From an uncultured Dehalococcoidia bacterium (GTDB lineage Bacteria > Chloroflexota > Dehalococcoidia > Lucifugimonadales > Lucifugimonadaceae): a stretch of 38,394 nt of DNA. The DNA lies in assembly GCA_913052475.1 (NCBI GenBank), contig CAJXEJ010000022.1, positions 1 to 38,394 of the forward strand. The letters run 5' to 3'. The notes below the pieces were generated by a model. That model was not told the origin of the DNA. It ran no database searches and worked only from the letters and a program-made list of their open reading frames with translations. Positions 24,352-33,471 of this stretch are shown here, one piece after another. Both the position numbers and the translations under genes were made by a program. The stretch's first letter is position 1. Every line of letters begins with the position of its first letter.

Positions 24352-24866
24352 ACTTCCCCTTGAGTACTCGGCTTCGGGAGCGAACGCGCCGCCAGACCGG
24401 TAGTAATTTTGTTGAACGGCAGGTAGTTTACCGTGCATTGTGCCAACTGGCTGGTATCTAGCGCGTTGCCATGCGGAACTTGAATCAGTATCACGGTGGA
24501 ATAGGAACGAATGATCAAGTTAGGAACTTGGACAGCTGAGAATCCATCTCCGCCATGTCGATGGCATCAGCTAGAGTTTCGTATCGAAACCGTCGGCGAT
24601 AACAAACACCAGATGCTTCGGTTCACCGATTAGCTCTAGAAGCTGAGCCGCAACGGGATCATCTCAATCCCAACGCCCTATACAAATCCCTGAAATCGCT
24701 CACGCCAACGATACCGGATTCAGTAATTCCGGCGAAGGCAGCAACCACCATGCCGCCTTCACACGATAAAGAAGTCTTAGACCTGCGACGTCATTCCAGA
24801 AGTGTATCCGCAGATTGCCCTCGAACAATTGCCAAATAATTACCATTCAGGCGTTATCCTTCTTCG
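24352..24866. other. Gene-poor stretch, partly eroded coding sequence
   Basis: About 515 bases between the aldolase and the MBL-fold gene. It contains broken frames on the minus strand (24571-24760) but no intact gene, RNA or strong hairpin. Confidence 0.4.
24571..24760 (-). pseudogene. Possible remnant of an alkaline phosphatase/phosphodiesterase-superfamily gene
   Basis: On the minus strand, 24660 to 24574 reads DPVAAQLLELIGEPKHLVF then VIADGFDTKL before a TAG. This resembles the start of alkaline-phosphatase-superfamily proteins (hydrophobic strand followed by xDG). Just upstream (about 24664-24760) a piece in another register reads MVVAAFAGITESGIVGVS and DFRDLYRALGLR, then TGA. Both pieces look protein-like but are broken by stops. 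The assignment is weak. Confidence 0.3.
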
Positions 24867-25757
24867 ATGTCAGATTCCGGGACACCAAAATCAGCGACAA
24901 AATCGAGAATCGTATTTCTGGGTACTGGCACGTCAGAAGGTGTACCGAGAGTTTCGTGCCTGACGAATCCCGAGAACGACTGCCCTGTCTGTCCCGATGC
25001 GATCAAACCCGGCTCCCCGAACAGACGTCGCAATACTTCGCTGCTCATACAGCGTCAACTCGATAGCGGGCGTATCAGCAATATCGTCATCGACGCTGGA
25101 AAATTTTTCTACGAATCGGCGATGCAGTGGTTCCCCAAGTACGATGTGCACACCATTGACGGACTGGTGATCACACACGCCCATGCCGACGCTGTTGGTG
25201 GATTCGACGATCTCCGTGATTGGACGAACAACTCCCAGGAGTCGTTACCGATTTATCTACGAGAGCAGGACCTCGATTCGGTCGAGTCGCTCTTCTACTA
25301 CCTCGTCGACAGAACAAAACAAACCGGTGGTGGGGGTGTCGCAAAGCTGATTTTCGAAACGATCGATGCCGTACCTTTTGCAGTCGATGGTCTAGAGTTG
25401 AAAGCGCTTCCAGTCGAGCATGGTCGAAATCAGGAGGTGTTCGGTTACCGATTCGGGCCAGTCAGCTACGTTTCCGATGCTTCCGCTTTTTCTGATGAAA
25501 CAGCCGAACTGATATCCGGCTCCGAACTGCTCGTTCTCGACGCTCTCAGGCCAGCCCGTACCCACGGTACTCACTTCACGCTCGAAGAGGCTATTTGGCA
25601 GGCGCGTCGACTCGGTGTCACCCGTACTCTGCTAACCGATGCCACGCACGATATCGATCACGAACCGGTGAACGCAGAGCTGGCAAAACTGCGAGATTCA
25701 GAAGGACTCGATATCCAGTACGCCCACGACGGGCTCGCTATCGATATTGCGCTCTAG
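24867..25757 (+). CDS. MBL-fold metallo-hydrolase, PhnP-like phosphodiesterase family
   Basis: A 296-residue metallo-beta-lactamase-fold protein. It opens with IVFLGTGTSEGVPR, then a Cys region (C31, C39, C42) and NRRRNTSLLI, as in PhnP-like proteins. The metal motif is THAHADAVGG (103-112): H104, H106 and D108 are present, but the residue after Asp is Ala rather than His, a form also common in this subfamily. FDDLRDW follows, then VEHGR and YVSDAS supply later ligands. PhnP itself cleaves cyclic phosphodiesters; the substrate here is unknown. It stands alone on the plus strand, between a gene-poor stretch and a convergent RraA-like gene. No strong ribosome site is seen before ATG 24867. Confidence 0.86.
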   Translation: MSDSGTPKSATKSRIVFLGTGTSEGVPRVSCLTNPENDCPVCPDAIKPGSPNRRRNTSLLIQRQLDSGRISNIVIDAGKFFYESAMQWFPKYDVHTIDGLVITHAHADAVGGFDDLRDWTNNSQESLPIYLREQDLDSVESLFYYLVDRTKQTGGGGVAKLIFETIDAVPFAVDGLELKALPVEHGRNQEVFGYRFGPVSYVSDASAFSDETAELISGSELLVLDALRPARTHGTHFTLEEAIWQARRLGVTRTLLTDATHDIDHEPVNAELAKLRDSEGLDIQYAHDGLAIDIAL

Positions 25758-25926
25758 TCGCTGTCAATCTAGCCAGTCTTGAATCTCAGCCAATTCCCAA
25801 TTCCCGGCCGTAGCAGAGCGAGTATAGGGAGCAATCGCCTTGCCAGAAAAGGCCGTTTATCCTCGCAACTTTCCGCATCTCGGCGACTATGCTACGGACA
25901 CGTGAGCGAGCGATCCTTTGAAAACC

Positions 25927-26670
25927 CTACTCGCCTCGCTCAGCCTTTTCCTTGCGGTAGAGGGCGATGACTTCGTCGTCGGGCGGGTAATAAATCCCCG
26001 GCGTCAACTGCTCTTTATCGAGGCGGCGGCGAATCCACTCTTCAAGATCATCGTACTCAATCGCCTTCTGAGCGATTTCGGGTGCCACGATACGTGGAAT
26101 CACCACGACCCCATCGTCATCGGCAACAATATAGTCGCCAGGCCGTACGAGTATCCCATCGACTGCAATCGTATCGTTCGTCGAGTAAGGAGTGCCAACA
26201 CGTGTACCCAGATTCGATGTCTTGTCGAGTCCCCACATGCCAACGCCATAATCCTGAACGGTGTGCATATCTCGAATTCCACCGTCGCACACAAGTCCAT
26301 CGACACCGCGTTGCTTCAGGCGGAGAAACTTGATGTCGCCACCTATCGACATCCGCTTGTTGCGCATCGATTCCATAACAATCACATCGCCGGGTCCTGC
26401 CAGTTCGAAAGCTGCGAATTCGGGCGATGCCTCACCACCCGGCTTTTCCGCCATACCATCGGGTCGTGACGGTACGAATCGAACCGTAATAGCACGTCCC
26501 ACCATCCTCAGACCGGGATTCAGCGTTCGAACGTTCGGCATATAAACGTAGTGGGGTTCATAGCCGTTTCGGGCCAGCACATCGACAACTGCGGTCGTGT
26601 TCACCTTCTTGAGTTCTTCGATCGTCGCCTTGTCCAATACGTGGTCAGGCGTGGGCTGTATTACGGCCAT
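25927..26670 (-). CDS. RraA-like / 4-hydroxy-4-methyl-2-oxoglutarate aldolase family protein
   Basis: A 247-residue protein from ATG 26670. The RraA/HMG aldolase fold shows NTTAVVDVLARNG near the start, GRAITVRFVPSRPDG, then GPGDVIVMES, and the active-site segment VCDGGIRDMHTV with the conserved Arg and Asp. DYIVADDDGVVVIP is another hallmark. Members cleave 2-oxo-4-hydroxy acids with a divalent metal; RraA itself lacks this activity and binds RNase E. At this length and with a C-terminal extension (EEWIRRRLDKEQ...), the aldolase group is more likely. A GGAG lies about 13 nt upstream of the start, rather far. Its neighbour upstream on the same strand ends 270 nt away, so it may be a single gene. 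Confidence 0.86.
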   Translation of the reverse strand: MAVIQPTPDHVLDKATIEELKKVNTTAVVDVLARNGYEPHYVYMPNVRTLNPGLRMVGRAITVRFVPSRPDGMAEKPGGEASPEFAAFELAGPGDVIVMESMRNKRMSIGGDIKFLRLKQRGVDGLVCDGGIRDMHTVQDYGVGMWGLDKTSNLGTRVGTPYSTNDTIAVDGILVRPGDYIVADDDGVVVIPRIVAPEIAQKAIEYDDLEEWIRRRLDKEQLTPGIYYPPDDEVIALYRKEKAERGE

Positions 26671-26940
26671 TAGTGGAAACTTTCTCCATCCAAAGGTGTC
26701 AAGAAAACCAACTAATTCTAACGGCTCGCAAAAAAGAACGGAGTACACCATTCAACACATCGCAAATGTTTACTCGCGTCCCGACCGAAGCGGAGAGATC
26801 CAGGGTTGGGAAGTGAAAACCTTCTTAGTAAAAAAAGAGCGTTCAACAGAATTTCCGCTTGCCCGTATCCAACGTCCATGGCGTTGACCACCCTGCCCGG
26901 TCAGTCCCTAGGCTGCATTTGGGACGCGCACTGAGGACGC

Positions 26941-28311
26941 CTAACCCCAGTCGCGGGCGAATCTCTCGATGATTAGTGCAGCGTGATTCGCTCCAAGGAG
27001 GAAATCCTCAACTGCGATGTTCTCGTTGGGCGCGTGGATCTTGTGTGAGGGATGGTCGATCCCTGAGGTGGCGATAGGCATTCCTAGCGTGTCACCAAAA
27101 TCGAACATCGGTCCCGTTCCCGCCATGTTCGGAGTCATCACCGGCTTCCGACCGTAAATCTCCTCGGCAGTTGCAGCCACCAACTGCACCCAAGGCGAAT
27201 TTAGATCAGTGCGATACGGATTCACCGCTCCCAACACCTCGATCTCAACATCCTCAAATCCATGCTTATCGAGATGCCTTCGCAGCTTGTCGAAAATATC
27301 GTACGGTCGCTGCTCCGGCACCAGACGGAAGTCCATCTTGACTTTGGCAACTGCTGGTAGAACGGTCTTCAGACCTGCGTCTTGATAGCCCGAATCCAAC
27401 CCCGCAATATTCGCTGTTGGTTGGAACGTGAGCTGCTTGCGGAGGTCCTCTCCGTCGAGCCCTTTTACAAATCCGCTTACCCCAAACGTATCGATCCATT
27501 CCCGAGCATCGTCCGGTAACGCCTCAACAGCCTCCACCGCTTCTGCACTCGGTTCCGTAATCGCATCATAAAAGCCGTCGATCAAGATGCGTTCGTCTTC
27601 ATCCTTGATCGTCTGAAGTGCCCGAAGCAATCGCCACGCGGCAGAAGGCAAAATCGCCGCATAGGAAGAATGGGCGTCGCCAGAAAGCATGCTGACGCTC
27701 AATCCAACACCGAGTACACCTTTCAACCCTAGATACATGAACGGATCGTCGTTCAAGTTTCGTCCTCCGCCCTCCCAGATACAGGCATCGGCTTTGAAAT
27801 CATCACCGCGTTCCGCGATCAAATCGGGCATGTTGATTGAGCCTGATTCCTCTTCACCCTCGCAAAACATTTTAATGTTGCAAGGAACACCTCCACGCTC
27901 ATCGATGAACGCCCGAATCGCCGCAAGCCGAGCAACGATATTGCCCTTGTCGTCGGACATTCCCCGACCGTACAAACGGTCGCCGATCTGAGTCGGCTCG
28001 AACGGCTCGGTATCCCACAAATCAAGCGGGTCGACCGGTTGCACGTCATAGTGGCAATAAAATAGCAACGTTGGTGCGTTTTCTGGGCCCTCAGATGAAG
28101 CCATATAGCCATACACGGTCGGTAGCCCGTCGTTTGGCACCGGAACGATTTCGGCTTTGAATCCGTTCCGTTCGAGTAGCTCTTTCATCAATCCCGGTGC
28201 TTTGTCGAATCCGAATTTCTGAGCCGAAATCGATGGCTGCCGAACGAGCTCAAACAATTGCTGGATCGATTCATCAACATGCGAGTCGATATGCGAGTAA
28301 ATATCTTTCAT
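26941..28311 (-). CDS. M20-family metallopeptidase (dipeptidase/carboxypeptidase)
   Basis: A 456-residue zinc peptidase of the M20 family. The metal and catalytic motifs are HYDVQPVD, the bridging region SDDKGN, and CEGEEESGS (general base Glu then ligand Glu), with a ligand Asp in ADACIWEGG and a ligand His in HPSHKIHAPNE. The lid or dimerisation domain (about 200-340) lies between the two halves. It would remove amino acids from small peptides or N-acyl amino acids. ATG 28311 overlaps the NUDIX stop by 4 nt, with AAGGAG just upstream, so the two are translated together. No signal peptide; cytoplasmic. Confidence 0.92.
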   Translation of the reverse strand: MKDIYSHIDSHVDESIQQLFELVRQPSISAQKFGFDKAPGLMKELLERNGFKAEIVPVPNDGLPTVYGYMASSEGPENAPTLLFYCHYDVQPVDPLDLWDTEPFEPTQIGDRLYGRGMSDDKGNIVARLAAIRAFIDERGGVPCNIKMFCEGEEESGSINMPDLIAERGDDFKADACIWEGGGRNLNDDPFMYLGLKGVLGVGLSVSMLSGDAHSSYAAILPSAAWRLLRALQTIKDEDERILIDGFYDAITEPSAEAVEAVEALPDDAREWIDTFGVSGFVKGLDGEDLRKQLTFQPTANIAGLDSGYQDAGLKTVLPAVAKVKMDFRLVPEQRPYDIFDKLRRHLDKHGFEDVEIEVLGAVNPYRTDLNSPWVQLVAATAEEIYGRKPVMTPNMAGTGPMFDFGDTLGMPIATSGIDHPSHKIHAPNENIAVEDFLLGANHAALIIERFARDWG

Positions 28312-28919
28312 GCTTCTCCTTGAGATTCTCCGTCACTCGCTTTATTTTTTTGATGCATCCAGTAGCGTGCAAGACAAGCTAAGGTAACGCCATCTGTGAT
28401 TTCTTCGCCCTTGACCAGATCGAACAGCTCCTCCTGCAAAAGCAATACTGCGTCCACAATTCCTTCTTCAGATTGCAACGCAATATCCTCGATTGTTGTT
28501 TCTGGAATTTCGGCTAACAACGAATGAAACACGTTTCCTGTGTAGCCAGCAACCGGAGTTTGTGACCCCAACACCCGAATGTCTGTGGCCACGATACCCG
28601 TCTCTTCAACGAGTTCTCTACGGCCAGCGCCCAGAGGTGATTCCCCAGATTCCATTACCCCTGCTGGGAACTCCCACAGAAATTTTTTCGAAGGGTGTCT
28701 GTATACCTTGATCAGTAAAAATCTTCCCGACGGGGTGACCGGGATCACCATGACTGCACCATTGCCTGAATGATTCTGTATCCAAGCATATTTTCCAGAT
28801 TCTCCATCTGGATGAGTGATGTCGTCGTAATAAAAATCCAGCCACGGTGTTTCGTAGACGAGGTTCTCGACTCCCGGATCAGGTACCCAATCAGTCAAGA
28901 AAAAGGGGTTTTTTGCCAT
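28308..28919 (-). CDS. NUDIX hydrolase, ADP-ribose pyrophosphatase-like
   Basis: A 203-residue protein with a perfect Nudix box at 87-109: G87, E93, R101, E102, E105, E106 and G108. The region before it (FLLIKVYRHPSKKFLWEFPAG) is typical of ADP-ribose pyrophosphatases. It would hydrolyse ADP-ribose or a related nucleoside diphosphate to AMP plus sugar phosphate. It overlaps the M20 peptidase gene by ATGA, and sits directly after a truncated SDR; its start at 28919 has no clear ribosome site, so it may depend on translation from upstream. Confidence 0.9.
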   Translation of the reverse strand: MAKNPFFLTDWVPDPGVENLVYETPWLDFYYDDITHPDGESGKYAWIQNHSGNGAVMVIPVTPSGRFLLIKVYRHPSKKFLWEFPAGVMESGESPLGAGRRELVEETGIVATDIRVLGSQTPVAGYTGNVFHSLLAEIPETTIEDIALQSEEGIVDAVLLLQEELFDLVKGEEITDGVTLACLARYWMHQKNKASDGESQGEA

Positions 28920-28922
28920 TTT

Positions 28923-29133
28923 TTACTCAGCCACCGTCGCAGGAAACGGCGCTCCAGCAATCCGATTTAGTTCGATTTGAACCAGAATCCACAGCACTAA
29001 CGACATCGTTTACGCCAACTTCGGCACCGTGCTCGGCAAACAGTTGAGCAATTCCGGCGCCGATGCCGCGTCTGGAACCGGTAATGATAGCTTTCTTCCC
29101 TTCGAGAAGTTTTCCCGAAAGTGCTGGAGTCAT
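28923..29133 (-). pseudogene. Truncated short-chain dehydrogenase (N-terminal Rossmann piece)
   Basis: ATG 29133, preceded by GGAG, opens a normal SDR N-terminus: GKKAIITGSRRGIGAGIAQL, then AEHGAEVGVNDVV. After about 44 residues similarity stops, with no NNA, catalytic Tyr or Lys. The rest of this frame ends at 28927-28929. A second frame over the same end reads ELNRIAGAPFPATVAE and stops at 28923-28925, which could be the old C-terminus joined by an internal deletion. It lies 33 nt after an intact SDR on the same strand whose start resembles it, so it may be an old duplicate. Confidence 0.65.
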
Positions 29134-29166
29134 GATCTCATCTCCGCTCGATTTCTAGCTCTGGAG

Positions 29167-29958
29167 CTAGTCCTGCATGATTTTCGATGCGATCATTCCA
29201 CCGTCGACAAGAATGGTCTCACCATTCACGTACTGGCCAAGCTCCGAGGTAAGGTACAACACAGCGTTAGCAATATCGCTCGGAAGTCCACCCTTTGCAG
29301 CCGGAAGACGATCGAGAAATCGAGTGGGATCGTGCGGAGCACCATCAACAACGTCGTCGTGGTCGCCTTCAGGCAGTCGGTTTGAAATAGCGCCTGGAGC
29401 GATACAGTTCGCATTGATGTTGTGACCTTTGAGATCAATCGCGAATCCCTTCATCATCCGTCGCAATCCAGCCTTCGCCGTACCATAGGCAGTCCAATTC
29501 TCAATAGCAACGTAGGCATGCACACTCGCGAGGCAAACGATGCTACCGCCGGTTCCCTGAGCAACCATCTCCTTAGCCGCTCGCTGCGAGCCGAAAAAAT
29601 AGCCTTTTAGCGACAGGTTCATCATCCGGTCCCAGAACACCTCGTCAGTTTCGAACAACGAACGAGATTGATCGGGAAAAATCGCGTTGTTCACCAGAAT
29701 GTCGATCCGCCCATGTTCAGTAATGAATGAATCGATCACCGAGTTGACTCCGGCTACGCTGCTGACATCACCCGCATGGAACGTTCCCTTCACACCCCTG
29801 TTAGAAACCAATTCGGCGCCGCGCTGAGAAACCTCGTCGTCAACAATGTCGTTAATCCCGACGTCAGCACCCTCATTGGCCAGGGTGAGTGCGATGCCTC
29901 GACCAATGCCTTTTCGCGCACCGGTTATCAGTGCTTTTTTTCCGTCGAGCAGTCCCAT
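29167..29958 (-). CDS. Short-chain dehydrogenase/reductase (SDR)
   Basis: A 263-residue classical SDR. The start is ATG 29958 with GGAGG six nt upstream; the open extension to 30042 is rejected. ITGARKGIG (11-19) binds the nucleotide, with D37 in INDIVDD suggesting NAD. VNNA follows. The catalytic set is a Ser in CLASVHAY, then Tyr and Lys in YGTAK. NANCIAPGAI and the C-terminal ETILVDGGMIAS are standard. The substrate is unknown. It is 99 nt downstream of addA and upstream of an SDR remnant, a NUDIX gene and an M20 gene on the same strand, probably in one unit. Confidence 0.92.
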   Translation of the reverse strand: MGLLDGKKALITGARKGIGRGIALTLANEGADVGINDIVDDEVSQRGAELVSNRGVKGTFHAGDVSSVAGVNSVIDSFITEHGRIDILVNNAIFPDQSRSLFETDEVFWDRMMNLSLKGYFFGSQRAAKEMVAQGTGGSIVCLASVHAYVAIENWTAYGTAKAGLRRMMKGFAIDLKGHNINANCIAPGAISNRLPEGDHDDVVDGAPHDPTRFLDRLPAAKGGLPSDIANAVLYLTSELGQYVNGETILVDGGMIASKIMQD

Positions 29959-30057
29959 TTGTTGCCTCCGCATACGGGATAAGAAAATTACAGGTGCCGA
30001 TCTTAGCTGGAGTCGGTCGCTTTGGGATGCTGATTGCAGCAATCCTGCTGGAATTCG

Positions 30058-33000
30058 TCAGCGAATTTGAGAGCGAATCTCGGTTTCGGCCACAGACTTT
30101 GCCACTTCCATGTCTTTGATGGAATACTCGTAAGCTCCGCCGTCAGCACCCCCATTTGCGAAGACCAGTATGGCGTCCCGTACACTCATGCCGAGTTTCT
30201 CAAGAATGAGCACGTAGCCCGCTAGCTGAGGTTCATAGCCCTTGGCTCTTTCATCCAGAAGTTCACCTTGTATTCGGTCGGTCTTGTAGTCGACGATTGT
30301 CATCGAGCCATCCTCATTCTGGATCATCAGGTCGATCGAACCCTCAACCTCGATGCCGTCCGAAATCTCAGCAGCAACCCAGGCCTCTCGCCAGGAGTTG
30401 CTCGATGTCGCTCGCGCAACGGTCGGACTTTGCAGTGTGTTTCGAACGCTCTGAGTTATGTCTTGAATAATCTCGGCGCCCTCAACCTCGTGCGCATCGG
30501 CAGCCGCTTGTACGAGACCGTTCAACCCGTCCAGATCGTTCCGGTCATCGAAATCAACATCCTGAAGCACAGCGTGAACCGCTGACCCAAACCTTGTTCC
30601 ACCTCGCCCGCGTTCTGAAGTGTTGCGCTCGGTCGACTCCATGTTGTCTTCGGGTTTGGGCCCATCAAACATCGAATGATCCGCAAGCTGAGACGGCGTG
30701 ACATAGCCTCGGTTTTTTGCCGTGGCTACAGAAAGTTCGAGTTGATCGAGCCACTGTGATCGGTGAACGAGTGAATACTCGTTAGATTCGGGAGCAATAG
30801 TGGTCTTCGTGTCGGTTCCACTCGGATTCGACGGTGTTTTGGCGGCAAATTCCGAAGTTGACCCATTCGACCCGTCCAGTTCGGCTATCTTGGCGGCGAG
30901 AGATGACTTATCAGTGGCCGACCGGTGCACGCTGACGATCAGGTATTCTCGCGCTCGGGTGGCCGCAACGTAGGCGAGACGAACAAGCTCGGCCTGCTCG
31001 GCCTCTTTTTCAGCTTTGGCTTTATCGGTGTAATCAGATGTGAACAGTCCACGTTTAGTAGAACCCAGTTTCACCGACACCACTGCCCTTCCCTGTTCTT
31101 CTCGCGTGATCGAACTGCCCTTGAGAGCGCCTGCGCTCACCTGCAATCCCATCAGTGCAACAACCGGGAATTCAAGACCCTTTGCGGCGTGTATCGTCAT
31201 CACCCTAACGGCGTTCACTTCGCTGTTTGATAGCGCTCCCTCGGCGACCCGTACACGTGCCTCTGCCTGTCGAGAAATCCATCGCACGAATTCTCGCAGC
31301 GATCCCGTGCCCGACCGCTGCAACGACCTGCTCATCTCGATCAGCAGATCCATCAGTCGCTCTCGATCACCTGATGGATTCGACAGCGCAGCGACCTCCC
31401 GCAATCGCCGTTCTCGAATGAACTGCTCGATCAAAAACGGTGTTGATATCTGTTGTCGAAGCTCGTGGAATTTCTCAAGACCAGAAAGTGCCGTGGCAAC
31501 GTTCCACGTTTTTGAGCCCTCTACGAACTGATCTAGCTTGATTGGCGCACGTGCGTACTCAAATTTTCGGCCAGACTGAGCCCACTCGTAGAGGTCTTGA
31601 TCTGAGCAACCCCACGATGCCGACTTCAAAGCGGCGACGATCGCAACCTGATCGGTGGGGTCGTCGATAGCAACGAGGTTGTTGCTTAATTCGTGGACGG
31701 TTTGAGAATCGAATATCGGCGCCTGCCCTTCGAGAATATAGGGAACGTTGTGCTCGTGGAACGCGTTCTCCAGAAATGCTAGACCTGTTCGGCGCGGCAT
31801 CAGTACGCATAAATCTCGGTAGGTCGATTCACGCTCTCCACCGCTGCCATCAGGGAGTGACCACTCTCCGGCGCCGACGCTGCGAGCCAGCTTTGCAAAG
31901 TCGTCGGCCTCTGACTCTCGCGCAACATCGACCCCACTGTCGGCTGCACCTCCAGCAATCATCACTCGCGACTTGTTCGATTGGAGATAGTCATTACGCC
32001 CTGGCTCAAGAGCAACATACTCGGCCTGGTTCGGGTTCCGAACTGAACCGCCAGATCCGTTCATCCATGGCTCGAATATCGAGTTGACCCAATTGAGTAT
32101 TTCAGGATTGGATCGATAGTTGTTAGACAGTGAAAGCTTGGTAGCACCCAGCTTGTTAACGAGTCCTTCTAGCTGCGTTAGATCCGCCCTACGGAATCGG
32201 TAGATCGACTGCTTGCTATCACCAACAACGAACAATGCCCCTGGTGTCGGCTTGCCTTTGCTATCTCTATCCGCAAGCCGCATCGCCAACTTTAGTTGGA
32301 GCGGATCTGTGTCCTGGAACTCATCGATCAGGATGTGTGTGTATCGGCTCTGAAAATATCTTCGAGCTTCTTCGTCTTGATCCAGCAGTTCGGATGACAG
32401 CATCAGAAGATCTTGGAATTCAAGTGTCCCCAAATTACGACGTTTTGCCGAATACTCCAACACCATCCTCGACACAGAATTCACCAGTGGGATAACTGTT
32501 GCCTGACCAAGACCCTCCCGACCCCTTTCGAGATTCGCCTGAGCACCTTTTAGCGACGCCCGTACTTCTTCGAGACTGCTTTCACCGCTCGGAAGTGAGT
32601 TCCAGTCTCCCTTTCGACCGCCACCAGACGATAGTTTTGGCAGCTGGGTTAACGCGAGAGTCTGGTCTTCTTCTGAATCATTTTCGGTCGCCTCATCGAT
32701 CCATGTTGTAGCCAGAACGATTGAAGATTCCATATGCGCAATCAGATTGTCGTCAGGGTTCGTGCAGTAGCTCCGAAGATCGAGAGCTGCTCCTAGATCC
32801 GCTCGGACTGCCCTGAGTATTACACCTGGACCAATTGTATTTTCCGGCATCGGCAGCTCGCCAATTCGCTCGACAAGATCGTAGTTGGCATGTAGCTCTT
32901 CAGCGAGTTCTCGAAGGACGTTGAGTGGTTGTGTGAGCCCCAACCTTTGTGCGTTTACAACAGCATCGGCGAACGTTGGACTATCGAGCTCGTTGTCTAG

Positions 33001-33471
33001 CCATGCCGACCATTCCTCACCAAATCTCACATCGCCTTGAACAGATTCGTACACCTCGAAGACGGGGGGAAGTCCGACCGATAGTGGTCGCTCACGCAGC
33101 AGGCTCTGCGCAAAACTGTGAATCGTTCCCACGAACGCTGAATCCAGCGAATCAAGTGCGTTTGACAGCGTTGATTGAAGACCTGACGAACCAGATGCAG
33201 TCGATTTGGCCGATTCTTCTAATCGCTTCTCAAGTTCCTCTCGAACCCGCTGTCGAAGCTCAGATGCCGCAGCCACCGTGAACGTGACAGCAGCGATGTT
33301 TTGCGATAGAACTCCTCCGAGAGTTACCAGGTTGGCGATGCGTTCAACCAGCGTCTGGGTTTTGCCTGTTCCAGCACCTGCGCCGGCATAGATGGTCTCG
33401 TGCAGCGAGTCTTTTGCAATTCCCACAATGCGATCGCGTGAAGAGTTGGTCTTGCCTGTTGAGGTCGTCAT
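30058..33471 (-). CDS. addA: AddA-like helicase-nuclease subunit (UvrD/RecB family)
   Basis: A 1137-residue SF1 helicase with a C-terminal nuclease. Motif I is GAGAGTGKT (30-38). Motif II is LIDEFQDTDP, motif III VGDSKQSIYRFRRADL, motif IV SNNYRSNPE, motif V MTIHAAKGLEFPVV, and motif VI RLAYVAATRARE. Near the C-terminus GSIDLMI and TIVDYKTD form the PD-(D/E)XK nuclease, with QLAGYVLILEKL as the following helix. It would unwind and trim double-strand DNA ends for RecA loading. Its ATG overlaps the stop of the partner gene by 4 nt, so the two subunits are made together. Confidence 0.93.
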   Translation of the reverse strand: MTTSTGKTNSSRDRIVGIAKDSLHETIYAGAGAGTGKTQTLVERIANLVTLGGVLSQNIAAVTFTVAAASELRQRVREELEKRLEESAKSTASGSSGLQSTLSNALDSLDSAFVGTIHSFAQSLLRERPLSVGLPPVFEVYESVQGDVRFGEEWSAWLDNELDSPTFADAVVNAQRLGLTQPLNVLRELAEELHANYDLVERIGELPMPENTIGPGVILRAVRADLGAALDLRSYCTNPDDNLIAHMESSIVLATTWIDEATENDSEEDQTLALTQLPKLSSGGGRKGDWNSLPSGESSLEEVRASLKGAQANLERGREGLGQATVIPLVNSVSRMVLEYSAKRRNLGTLEFQDLLMLSSELLDQDEEARRYFQSRYTHILIDEFQDTDPLQLKLAMRLADRDSKGKPTPGALFVVGDSKQSIYRFRRADLTQLEGLVNKLGATKLSLSNNYRSNPEILNWVNSIFEPWMNGSGGSVRNPNQAEYVALEPGRNDYLQSNKSRVMIAGGAADSGVDVARESEADDFAKLARSVGAGEWSLPDGSGGERESTYRDLCVLMPRRTGLAFLENAFHEHNVPYILEGQAPIFDSQTVHELSNNLVAIDDPTDQVAIVAALKSASWGCSDQDLYEWAQSGRKFEYARAPIKLDQFVEGSKTWNVATALSGLEKFHELRQQISTPFLIEQFIRERRLREVAALSNPSGDRERLMDLLIEMSRSLQRSGTGSLREFVRWISRQAEARVRVAEGALSNSEVNAVRVMTIHAAKGLEFPVVALMGLQVSAGALKGSSITREEQGRAVVSVKLGSTKRGLFTSDYTDKAKAEKEAEQAELVRLAYVAATRAREYLIVSVHRSATDKSSLAAKIAELDGSNGSTSEFAAKTPSNPSGTDTKTTIAPESNEYSLVHRSQWLDQLELSVATAKNRGYVTPSQLADHSMFDGPKPEDNMESTERNTSERGRGGTRFGSAVHAVLQDVDFDDRNDLDGLNGLVQAAADAHEVEGAEIIQDITQSVRNTLQSPTVARATSSNSWREAWVAAEISDGIEVEGSIDLMIQNEDGSMTIVDYKTDRIQGELLDERAKGYEPQLAGYVLILEKLGMSVRDAILVFANGGADGGAYEYSIKDMEVAKSVAETEIRSQIR

